This document shows, in pieces, positions 32,880 through 41,672 of a stretch of 64,000 nt of DNA (its first letter is position 1; each line of letters begins with the position of its first letter). Where the stretch lies: NCBI GenBank assembly GCA_039105265.1, contig JAPFFF010000028.1, positions 1,674,001 to 1,738,000 of the forward strand, in the 5' to 3' direction. The DNA is from Tritrichomonas musculus (lineage: Eukaryota; Parabasalia; Tritrichomonadida; Tritrichomonadidae). The notes under the pieces are model-generated. The model saw only the letters and a list, made by a program, of their open reading frames with translations, searched no databases and had not been told where the DNA came from. The position numbers and the translations under genes were made by a program.

Positions 32880-34781
32880 TTATTTTTTTTTTAATTGAAA
32901 ATTTTGATACTGGCCAGAGAAAAAGTGGAAATTTTGATATAGTCCCCATTTTGAGCATCGATAAAGTCTTTTTGTTTTAGGTGCACCTGCCAAAATAACA
33001 TTATGAGATGGATGAGAAGCAATTTTACCTTTGATTGATAAAGTTGGTGGCATTCCTGAATTTATTTCTTGTCCAATTTGTTGGAAATCATTAAATGTAC
33101 GATCGAAAACATCCATTACTTCTTGACTTTTTTGAGCTGCAGACGCCCAAGGAGAAATTCTTGTGCTCCAACTGTAACTGCAATCTTTTTTGGAATCGTT
33201 ATTTATAATAATTTCTTCACTGCAATTAAGAAGATGATCAGAAGTATTTCTTTCAATTCGAAGATATCTTTCATCGATATCCTCTAGTGATAATGATATT
33301 TCTTCCATTTCATGCATGACATGTCTGCATGGAAGAGATAATGAGGATCCCATTTGTTTTAGTGAGCACCATGGACACCAAGGTTCATTATTAACATCAT
33401 TTATTACTGCTATGTATTCATCTGCGATATATCTCAATGCCAAAGCTCCAATTTGTTTTCGTTCTTCATCTGTAAATAATGGAAATGTTTCATAATGTTT
33501 ATTGGTTGTAGAAATAGATTTGAGTGATTGAACTTTCATCAATTTAATGTAAGTCATTAAATTCTTGCATAATTCAGATGCTGATTTTCTTGAGAATCCA
33601 AATTTGATTTTAAAGTTACCAAAAAATCCTTCTGCACGGTTGCTGGTCCATTCGGAATATATGCCAAGTTCGATTAATCTACTTGGGAGCCATCTATCTA
33701 AATTATTCAATAATGTATCTAATATTATATATCCTTCATCATCAGAGTCAAGTTGACTCAACCTTTTTCTTAGTAACTCAACATATTCATTGCATCTATT
33801 CAGATTTGTTGCAATGTCATCGAAACCAACAATAATGTCATCATTTTTTTCAAAATAAATTAGAAGGTTCCTACGAATATGAATTCGGCAATAAACAATA
33901 AATGTATTTGGAAAAACATGTTCGATAGCATTTATTTGTGCCTGGCAACGATCACATGTAATAACTCTCGGATCATTTTGCAAGTGTTGTTTAATAAATT
34001 GTAAAAATTTTTCAAATGATTCTTCTGTTTTATCTTCTAAAAGCGAAAATCCAATGATTTGCGTTTTATTTTCAGCATCAACAGTAAAAAGAACCAAAAG
34101 TGGTAAATCATAAATATTTGTTCCAGATGTATCATCGATGATTAAAGTATCATATGAATAAGATTCTTCAACAACAGATTTGTTTACAAATGAACATGAT
34201 TTTAATCTTTGATCTCTAGAAAGTTCGTATTGGTTTGAATAATCAGGACTTCTGCATACTTCCTTAAATTTTTCTAGAGTTTCTCTTTTTGATTTTTGTA
34301 TTTCATCTCTTCTAATTTCATAAAAAATATCTTTATTAACAAAAACGTCTAAATTTGTGCGTATTTGACATGGTGGAACTTTTAACTGTTGTTGTTGAAT
34401 TACACCATTTTTTTCTTCTTTCGTTAAAGTATTAAAATGACATTCGAAATATTCTCTTTTAGTTTTATGATTGTGGTTCCAAAATGCATCTTTGAAACTA
34501 TAACTGCCATCTTTTTCACGTATAAAATTTACATAACACGGACAGTTAGTTTTTACAGTATTAATACTTCTAATTTTTCCACCATATCTACATTTAAAGC
34601 ATTGAACGGTTCTTGATGGGCCTGTTAAATATGCTTGTAAAGGGCATCTATGCTTTTTTGAAATTTCTTTTACAAAATCTGTTAAAGATGAATATTCACT
34701 TGAGCCAGGTTCGAAACGAGTATTTTTTAATGATATCAATTCATTAATCAGTGACTCAGGAGTTGCATAATCTGAGCTCAT
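32880..34781 (-). CDS. MULE transposase (FAR1/WRKY-GCM1 zinc finger, DDE, SWIM), C-terminus replaced by insertion
   Basis: The start is ATG 34781 (MSSDYATPESL); a longer frame upstream has no ATG. An N-terminal zinc cluster has CFKCRYGGK and NCPCYVNF with a later HNH. The DDE core follows, with the first Asp in LIIDDTSGTNIYDLP, the second in RVITCDRCQAQINAIEHVFP and the Glu in WTSNRAEGFFGNFK. Then comes a SWIM finger, WCPWCSLKQMGSSLSLPCRH. The enzyme would cut and join MULE ends. The native C-terminal zinc knuckle lies at 21133-21211. Insertion of element B replaced it with about 22 residues read from that element (32880-32946). Whether the altered protein is active is unknown. Confidence 0.85.
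   Translation of the reverse strand: MSSDYATPESLINELISLKNTRFEPGSSEYSSLTDFVKEISKKHRCPLQAYLTGPSRTVQCFKCRYGGKIRSINTVKTNCPCYVNFIREKDGSYSFKDAFWNHNHKTKREYFECHFNTLTKEEKNGVIQQQQLKVPPCQIRTNLDVFVNKDIFYEIRRDEIQKSKRETLEKFKEVCRSPDYSNQYELSRDQRLKSCSFVNKSVVEESYSYDTLIIDDTSGTNIYDLPLLVLFTVDAENKTQIIGFSLLEDKTEESFEKFLQFIKQHLQNDPRVITCDRCQAQINAIEHVFPNTFIVYCRIHIRRNLLIYFEKNDDIIVGFDDIATNLNRCNEYVELLRKRLSQLDSDDEGYIILDTLLNNLDRWLPSRLIELGIYSEWTSNRAEGFFGNFKIKFGFSRKSASELCKNLMTYIKLMKVQSLKSISTTNKHYETFPLFTDEERKQIGALALRYIADEYIAVINDVNNEPWCPWCSLKQMGSSLSLPCRHVMHEMEEISLSLEDIDERYLRIERNTSDHLLNCSEEIIINNDSKKDCSYSWSTRISPWASAAQKSQEVMDVFDRTFNDFQQIGQEINSGMPPTLSIKGKIASHPSHNVILAGAPKTKRLYRCSKWGLYQNFHFFSGQYQNFQLKKK
32947..32956. repeat. Right target-site duplication of element B
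   Basis: An exact copy of CATTTTGAGC from 21202-21211. Here it lies inside the transposase reading frame, at the first Cys of the zinc knuckle. Confidence 0.9.
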
Positions 34782-34905
34782 TTGGTAAAGCTGCAATTAA
34801 AAAAATGAAAATTGGCGCTCTGTGAAAAGGGCGGGAATATTTTTGAATAGTATATTGTGAAGACAATTTTGACAAGGTTTGTCTGAAGACAAATACGATT
34901 CGTTA

Positions 34906-34914
34906 TTTATTTTG
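34906..34914. repeat. Right target-site duplication of the 14-kb MULE
   Basis: TTTATTTTG, matching 20854-20862. Four bases (GTTA) separate it from the last clearly matching base of the terminal repeat. Confidence 0.6.
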
Positions 34915-35254
34915 CAACAAAATTTTTATTTGTCTTTCAATTTTTTCAATGACATATCAGAAAAAATATATATAAATTTTATAATGATTATTTGCATTTA
35001 TAGAGATAAAGTATTGAAAAATATTAATTTTTATTTAATTAATGTAATTTAATGCATTAAAATAATGCTCCTGAAAAGCTAAGAAATTTTTTTGTAGATG
35101 ATAAATTATATTTTTTTTTTTTTTTTTTTGTCTCCTTTTTTTTATCTATATTTGGAAACAAAGGAGCATTTTCAACAAGTATTTGATAAAAAATGACAAT
35201 AAATTGTTTATTAATTTTTTTATCAGGCAGTTCTTTCTTTAAAAAATCAATATA

Positions 35255-37170
35255 GTGGAAAAAACTGCGTTTTGAGGACAAAACTATGTTTTCTCGATGA
35301 ATATTCAATATTTTTTAATAAAAGTTATATATAATCGCATTTCATATTAATACAAATCTATATACATGTTTTTATCAATTTTATTAAACCTAAACTTTGA
35401 TAATATTATAATAAAAATTATTTTATAACATCAACGTTTTTTTAATATTTCCTAATTTTTAAATTATCGCTTAGCTATACTATAAAATGGATAAAATATT
35501 TTTTAACAAATGTTGTTCAGTAAGGAAAAAAAATCGATTTTTTAAAGATTTTTTAATATTCACTTCACCTCTATAATTCTTTTTATATCACATTTCAGTT
35601 TTTATATAGGAAAATGGCTTTTTAAAAACGCATTTTCATTTCATTAAAACATATTATTGTTTAATGATATCCTGCTAATACTTTATTGATAAAATAAAAT
35701 TTCTGAAAAGTTATTTTTTTAAAAAAATTTAGTTGAAATTGAATTTTTTTTCTTCTGAGATTCAAAATGAAACAAAAAATCATTTTCCTCGATATATCTA
35801 AATAATTATCATTATTAACAAAATAAATATTATATATCATTCTATTAAAATAATAAATAGAATGTTAAAATTATTATATCTTTAATAACCATCAAGTTAT
35901 TCATGCAAAAAATACTTTCAAAAAAATTTGAAAAAACTAATTTTTCATAGGAAAAAAATAGTAAATTGCATTTTTTGAAGTGAAAATATTTTTAATATCA
36001 AATGTAACATGTATATTATAAATATTATAATCAAATATTGATTATGTCTAAAAATATTAGTGTTTTTTGAATATAAATTAAAACCAAGTTTTGTAAGATT
36101 TTTTTAAAAGAAATATTTAATATCTTTAATATTTATGATAACATTACATGTCAATAATAAATATATATAGATAAATTTATATGATGACACTTGTTCCTTG
36201 AGAAAAGCACACAAAATTAATTTTTAATCATCTTCCCGAAAATGACAAATATAATATATTATTGAATGATAATATAATATTCATATTTATATTAGAATAT
36301 TATTCATTTCTACAAAAAATTAGATCAATTTAATTCTTTGGTAGAAAAAAAATAAGGTAGACTAATTTTAATTCTTCATCTTTTCAACCAAGTGACCTAT
36401 AAATGATTCACCAGATTTGGCTATGTAAAAACATATAGATACTAATATTATATATATTTTATAATTGTTATACGAAGATTCCATATACATTATGTATAAT
36501 CAATGATATTTTTGACTAAAGTTGCAATATAATTTTTAAAATGAGGAAGTAATTTACAGAGGATTTATTATTAGAATCCAATAATATATAATATGTAGAT
36601 ATATATTATATTAATAGTAAATTTGGTTGATAAATCTATCATAGTGAAATTTAAGTTGATAAAAAAAGTTATTAAAAAAAAATATTAAAAACAATTTATC
36701 TTAATATCAAAGGACTATTTCGTTAATTTTATTTTATCAATAAAGTATTAGCAGGATATCATTAAACAATAATATGTTTTAATGAAATGAAAATGCGTTT
36801 TTAAAAAGCCATTTTCCTATATAAAAACTGAAATGTGATATAAAAAGAATTATAGAGGTGAAGTGAATATTAAAAAATCTTTAAAAAATCGATTTTTTTT
36901 CCTTACTGAACAACATTTGTTAAAAAATATTTTATCCATTTTATAGTATAGCTAAGCGATAATTTAAAAATTAGGAAATATAAAAAAATGTTGATGTTAT
37001 AAAATAATTTTTATTATAATATTATCAAAGCTTAAGTTTAATAAAATTGATAAAAACCTGTATATAGATTTGTATTAATATGAAATGCGATTATATATAA
37101 CTTTTATTAAAAAATATTGAATATTCATCGAGAAAACATAGTTTTGTCCTCAAAACGCAGTTTTTTCCAC
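35255..37170. mobile_element. 1.9-kb foldback element with about 445-bp inverted repeats
   Basis: The left arm 35255-35702 and right arm 36729-37170 are inverted copies differing at a few percent of sites. Both outer ends read GTGGAAAAAACTGCGTTTTG. The loop of about 1.0 kb is AT-rich and has no convincing gene. It interrupts the decayed transposase-like gene. A clean target duplication is not visible; the closest flanks are CAATATA and CAACTATA. It is non-autonomous, and its layout is like elements A and B but without satellite. Confidence 0.7.
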
Positions 37171-38419
37171 CAACTATAAACTCATTTTGATTATTTGATA
37201 TTTGAAATGTCATTCTTTGTCTGATAGTTTTTGTTTGTTGAGTTCCTAATGTTATTGTATTAATCGTCAACGTATTGGACCTTTTAACTTCATCATAATC
37301 TCTAATATATTCAACAAAAGAGTACAAATGGCAAAATTCATTATTATTGTTTTCTTTAAAAAGTAATTTGATAAAGTCCATAGCAATTTGTTGCGGTGTT
37401 GACGAAAAGAAAAATTCATTTTTATCCCTGTCTTCTACAGTAACACCAAAACTTGATATTCATCCTTTGATTTTTTCTAATTCTTCAATACTTCTTTTAT
37501 GACTATTTTGATTCATAAAGCCAACAACTCTTATAAATTTTTGAATGGTATGAATGTCGTGAACTTTCACTCTGGCTCTTCCAAAAGTGTGTTCTAATGG
37601 AGCTGTAGAATTCATATCAAAATTGATGTTATCTATTTTTTCCATCAAGTTTGTATTAGAAAATAAATTATTTGAAAATTCAATTATTAAATCATCTGAA
37701 TATGCTACAACGTCTTTCTCATCTTTATATTTTCTTTGCCTCAATTTATTTCCGTCATATTGATTTAATTTCATCTTATAATATACAATAAACCATAATG
37801 ATATCTCAAAAAGGTAGTGTCGTAATTGATATCCAACATTCTTATTATTATAAGCCATTAATGAAAGTGAAATCGGGAAAAATATATAGCAGTATCAAAC
37901 ATTCTTCTATTAAAAAATATTAAGAAATTGTGAAGACAAAACAATTTGATGGGCAAACTATCGTGCATTTTAGTTATGGAAATGTCACAAAAAACGATTT
38001 CTGGAACATTTACTAGAACTTTTCTAATTTCATTTATATCAATGAAATAATAACTCATGAAATTCATATGAATTCTATTTGATAAAAGCCGGTATCGAAA
38101 TCGTTTTATTAAATGCATATAATCAGGGGTAATTCTTACGCAAATCATTCTACCGCTCGGGAAAGAATTTGTTTTCAACATTTTATCAATGTATGTTTGA
38201 TAAAAGTATTCGTTTAAACCATTAAAAGCATTATCTCCATCAAATGTAAAACTTAAAATTTCAATTCTATAATTATGTAATATTTTTCGAATTTTATATA
38301 GTGTATCAATGATGTTTTTATTAGCCTTACCGTTAACACTTGAAATTATATGCAGTACAATTGGCCTATATAATGAATTGAAAGGATTTATTTGGAAGAC
38401 AAAGCCTGCTTTAATTATA

Positions 38420-39673
38420 TAGGTCGATCTGAAATATCGTAGCATCTCAATATGTAATAAAAATACAATATAATAATTATTATTAAATGTATTCTCCATT
38501 ATTTTCAATAACTTGCTTGAGTCTTTTTTCCCATTCGAGAAATACATTAATTAATGTTTCTTTTGGAATTTTCTTCAAAATTTCATTGATACATTCAAAA
38601 AGTTCATCTGGCGATTCAAATTTGAGTCCTGCCAACCTGTCTTTGAGATAACCGAAAAGATAAAAGTCTGATGCAGCTATATCAGGTGAGAAAGGTGGAT
38701 GTGGAGCTCTCTTCATATGGTGAACGTCCATATATTGAATCACCTTTCTTGCAGTATGAGGCCGAGCATTGTCGAAATGAAGTGTAACTTTTCGATGACA
38801 CTCAGCTCGGCGCTCAGCTGTTATTTGGAAAATCTTTTCTAGTATGTTATTGATAAAATATTCGGAATTAAAATGCATTCCTTCTGGAAGCAAATCAACA
38901 ACAAGAAAACCTTCAGGATTCCAAAAGACTGTAAGCATGATTTATTTGGACCCAATCATCTTCTTCTCTCTTGTTGATGGTTCATCTCCCTCATGTATCC
39001 ATTGAATTGTATGATCAGTAGAAAGATAAATCCATGACTCATCTCCGGTAAAGAATAAATGAAAACTTTGGTGCTTCGCTTTTTCAATAGTCGATAATAA
39101 ACTTTTTGATAGTTCCACTCGTGTTATTTTTTGTGTCTCATTTAAAAAATGGGGGACCCATTTTAAATGAGAAGAAACAAAATGAAGTTCATTCGTAAGT
39201 ATAAGATATACTGTTGTTTTCGGAATATTCTCTGGATGAGTAAAATGGATAATCCTTAAGCGCTTTTAGAATTAATTCATGAAAATGCAAATGTTCGAAA
39301 TTTATATGGTCATTTTCATTGATAGCTTTGTGAGAAGCAAAAAAATCTTCTCTGATATATTTTGTGACAATTGAGTAACCTATTATCTTTTGATGGAATG
39401 TGTTATTTATTTCTATTTTATTTGGTTCTTTTCTTTTCCTTGCATGTTAAGATAGAGCACGATTGAGCGAATATCAATATTCATTTTGAAAAAAAATATA
39501 AACGTATTTTAATTTTAAAAGTAAAAAATGATTTATTTTTTTAATTACAATTAGGATTTTTACAATATAATTAATAAAGTAGAAATTATACAATTCATAT
39601 TTATTCATATCAAAATAATTTTGTTGTGAACAATTAAAGGTACTGAGATGCTACGATATTTTGGAACGACCTA
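38420..39673. mobile_element. mariner (Tc1/mariner) transposon, 1,254 bp
   Basis: The terminal inverted repeats are about 30 bp: TAGGTCGATCTGAAATATCG on the left and TAGGTCGTTCCAAAATATCG on the right (minus strand). Both continue TAGCATCTCA. TA dinucleotides flank it at 38418-38419 and 39674-39675. The size is close to that of Tvmar elements of trichomonads. Removing the element and one TA leaves an uninterrupted frame in the host pseudogene, confirming the boundaries. Confidence 0.85.
38483..39486 (-). pseudogene. mariner transposase, degenerate
   Basis: The minus-strand gene probably began at ATG 39486. The C-terminal half is open at 38483-38938, with HFDNARPHTARKVIQYMD (second catalytic Asp) and PPFSPDIAASDFYLFG (third, D34D type). 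The first Asp lies upstream in FFTGDESWIYLSTDHTIQW near 39060. An in-frame TAA separates these two parts (after GSK, near 38942). Further upstream there are at least two frame changes plus an early stop (after KNQIK). So the catalytic triad is visible but the gene is broken and the copy is not autonomous. Confidence 0.8.
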
Positions 39674-39753
39674 TACCATTCCAATTATTCCTAATAAACA
39701 TTATCAAAGAGTTCAAATCTCTGGAAAATAAGTTATATGTTTTTCTTCCAACA

Positions 39754-40506
39754 TTATAAGTTGAAATCATTCCAGTTGCTTCGCCATCTTTCGAAAAATT
39801 TCACTTTAATTGTTCCATATGTGATTGTGTCTTCAGCCTCCAAATGAAGCTCTTTATTAACAAATTTACCAACAACATCTATTATGTCATCTCTAACCAA
39901 TTCATTCTTTGAAATAAAATCATTATTTAATTCATTGATTCTTGTAGTTATTGCTTTAAATATTGGTTTTAATGAACTTCTAAATCTATTGCAAATATCC
40001 ATTGTACCGTTAATTGTTGTGACTAATTTATCTGGGTCATCATATTCACTGCTAAATTTGATTGTTGGCAGAGAATTGGTTTCTTTATTACACCATTCAA
40101 GAATTGGAGTCAAATCAGTAGTTGTCTTTACCGTTCTCATATATGGTTCCATTGGAATATCAGGCAGTTCAGAACCATCACCAATAATTTCTAGCATACT
40201 TGAACCAGCATCCGAACTAACATCTTCACTTATATCAGATAATAATCCCTGTAACTGTCCTCACGCTTTTTCTACACCATTAACAGTTCTAGATGCTGTT
40301 TGAACTCCTCGAGCACTTAATTGTAATCCAAGACTAGCACATCCCATTACTGTTCCAGCAATACCAAATGCTAATACAACATCAGCTACGATTTCGATTT
40401 GGTCTGTTTTTACTTTTAGATATTTTGTTTTATTTTGTTGGTCAACCATTTCTGAAGAAAGATTGTTTACTTTATTTAAGGATACCTCCAAATCCACTTC
40501 CTCCAT
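39754..40506 (-). pseudogene. Unknown gene, about 250 codons, one in-frame stop
   Basis: From ATG 40506 the frame reads an acidic coil-like start, then a small hydrophobic glycine-rich stretch (VLAFGIAGTVMGCASLGLQL). After a TGA at 40261-40263 the same frame stays open (GQLQGLLSDISEDVSSDAG) and continues from the Met at 40197 to TAA at 39754. The second part ends in a KFFERWRSNWNDF segment. I recognise no family. The hydrophobic stretch could be a single membrane segment or a pore-like helix. It lies between the decayed transposase and the left edge of the Polinton and may belong to neither. Confidence 0.4.
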
Positions 40507-41052
40507 TTTTCCGACACGCCAAACGAAAAAGCATTGGAGGAATGGAGGAAGTATTGAAAATTTATTTTTATCGAAATTTAATGTAATACTGTGCTTTATT
40601 ATATATATATATATATATATTAATTATGCAAAATATATACTTTTATAAAAAAAAATATATTTAAATTTCTAATTATTTATTATGATATTTATTTTTAATT
40701 TTGTAAAATAAATCAAACTTTTTAAATTGAATTATGTTTTACTAAATAAAAAAGGTGTTTTTTCAAAACATAAAGTAGTTATATATTTGCCACGAATTTT
40801 GCACTTCGTTCAAAAACCGCGTCAAATATTTCCCATCCGCGACCCCAGCCCCGCCCTGTCAGGTATGATCCCCCACTCCCATTAATGATCTTCCACTGGG
40901 CTTGCTCTCAGGATTCCTCTCAACGCTCTGCTAGGAAGGAGGCCCCGTATCGTTAATATCAAAAAAGCTATAGAAAAAGTTGTTAATTGTGTGGTTTACT
41001 TAAAACCTAGTATGAGAGTATTTATTAAACGTCCTCTCAATAAACGTCCTTT
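40507..41052. other. Spacer with an unusual GC-rich island
   Basis: The first part is AT-rich with a (TA)n run near 40600-40620. From about 40795 to 40955 the base composition jumps to roughly half G+C (words such as CCGCGACCCCAGCCCCGCCC). No frame or RNA fold was recognised. TTATTAAACGTCC and TCAATAAACGTCC follow near 41021-41045 as a short direct repeat. This is probably where the Polinton begins. Confidence 0.4.
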
Positions 41053-41529
41053 TTATGGTTTCCAATCAGGATCTTTTTTGAGGTCAGCTTTTTCCTCTTT
41101 TTCCTCTTCTTCTTTATGTTCTTCATTTTCTTCAATTTCATCAGAAGTTAAAACCCTTTCAATATAGGGTTTTTTGGGAACTTCAGGGAATTTACTTTGT
41201 CTGAATCGTTCCATACTGACTTCTCTTTGAATCATAGTCTTAACGGATTCATATTCAGCACGATCATGGACCAATTCTTCCATATTGAGGACAATTTTGT
41301 GAGCATCTTGATCAAAATCAAGTGAAAAATTGAGGTCTTTACAGTGTCGTTTGAATGATCTATACAAATAGTAGATGGCTATTCCTCGTCTGATTCGATC
41401 TTCTTCAACTTGATTAAAGAAATAGCTCGAAACTGTGATATTAGGATTTGGCCTTTCTTGCTCTTTTTGCTTTTCTTGCTCTTTTTGCTTTTCTTGCTCT
41501 TGTTCGGGTACCTGTGGCTGGGAAGACAT
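41053..41529 (-). CDS. Polinton gene: small charged protein, unknown
   Basis: The start is ATG 41529 (MSSQPQVPEQEQ). A Met 13 codons upstream lies before the initiator-like element CACCTCATTTTTTATT and is less likely. The protein has 158 residues, with a Gln/Glu/Lys repeat at 10-25, then a helical middle (DRIRRGIAIYYLYRSFKRH) and an acidic Glu/Lys tail. There is no membrane segment. It is divergent from the 588-residue gene, and the two share a promoter element of the form CATCAC-TCA-TTTTTAT. Structural or regulatory role unknown. Confidence 0.6.
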   Translation of the reverse strand: MSSQPQVPEQEQEKQKEQEKQKEQERPNPNITVSSYFFNQVEEDRIRRGIAIYYLYRSFKRHCKDLNFSLDFDQDAHKIVLNMEELVHDRAEYESVKTMIQREVSMERFRQSKFPEVPKKPYIERVLTSDEIEENEEHKEEEEKEEKADLKKDPDWKP

Positions 41530-41672
41530 AATAAAAAATGAGGTGATGAGGTGAGCTCGAAAAATCATATTTTTATTCGGGTCCCTTATGGGGTGCCCTA
41601 TGTGTTTAGGGGTGGAGACCGTTTACCGAAAATCTAATTTTTTCCCGAGAGGTCATCACATCACTTTTTATC
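41530..41672. promoter_or_regulatory. Divergent promoter pair with shared CATCAC(M)TCA(Y)TTTTTAT element
   Basis: The plus strand has GGTCATCACATCACTTTTTA just before ATG 41673. The minus strand has CTCATCACCTCATTTTTTAT just before ATG 41529. Both contain the trichomonad initiator TCAYTW, preceded by CATCAC. They are the only two sites of this subtype seen, suggesting the two genes are expressed together. Confidence 0.6.

Larger units (their letters stand above)
21212..32946. mobile_element. Giant palindromic MULE-type element with satellite-filled arms (element B)
   Basis: This is an 11,735-bp insertion with a perfect 10-bp target duplication. The ends are GGGACTATATCAAAATTTCC on both strands. 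Unique outer arms of about 1.03 kb (21212-22244 and 31914-32946) are essentially identical. Each arm continues into a 17/18-bp satellite, about 1.05 kb on the left but about 6.4 kb on the right. The loop of about 2.2 kb (23300-25480) holds a small foldback MITE, a segment of unfamiliar small frames and the 5' part of an ankyrin gene. No transposase is present, so it is non-autonomous. The length and 10-bp duplication point to MULE machinery, possibly that of the element it landed in. Confidence 0.85.
20863..34905. mobile_element. MULE (Mutator-like element) with FAR1-type transposase, carrying a nested element
   Basis: The terminal inverted repeats are about 75 bp. The left reads GAATCGTTTTTGTCTTCAAG then CAAACCTTGTCAAAAATGTC. 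The right, on the minus strand, reads GAATCGTATTTGTCTTCAGA then CAAACCTTGTCAAAATTGTC, and both continue to TCCCGCCC. Without the 11.7-kb nested element (21212-32946) and one copy of its target duplication, the MULE would be about 2.3 kb. That is a normal size for one transposase gene. The transposase lies on the minus strand at the right end. Confidence 0.8.
35057..39750 (-). pseudogene. Decayed transposase-like gene interrupted by two transposons
   Basis: Reading on the minus strand, coding pieces lie at about 39750-39676, 38417-37858, 37858-37171 and 35254-35057. The longest runs are at 37858-38419, with FTFDGDNAFNGLNEYFY and PDYMHLIKRFRYRLL, and at 37171-37858, with STAPLEHTFGRARVKVHDIH and a tail near FQISNNQNEFIVG. 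The Asp...H-L-x-K-R-x-R pattern resembles the DDE cores of several cut-and-paste families (P-like or KDZ-like), but I cannot assign it. A mariner (38420-39673) and a 1.9-kb foldback element (35255-37170) sit inside it, and coding resumes on each far side. At least two more breaks exist. The last piece ends in a Lys-rich tail at 35057. Confidence 0.4.

Noticed and set aside
35255-37170. A 9-bp target duplication for the 1.9-kb foldback element
   Set aside because: The flanks CAATATA and CAACTATA or TATAGTTGG and TATATTGAT only match imperfectly, so I claim none.
38483-38547. Extension of the transposase-like pseudogene frame (37858-38547) through the mariner terminal repeat
   Set aside because: The first part of that frame is mariner sequence; the terminal repeat and TA duplication place the border at 38420.
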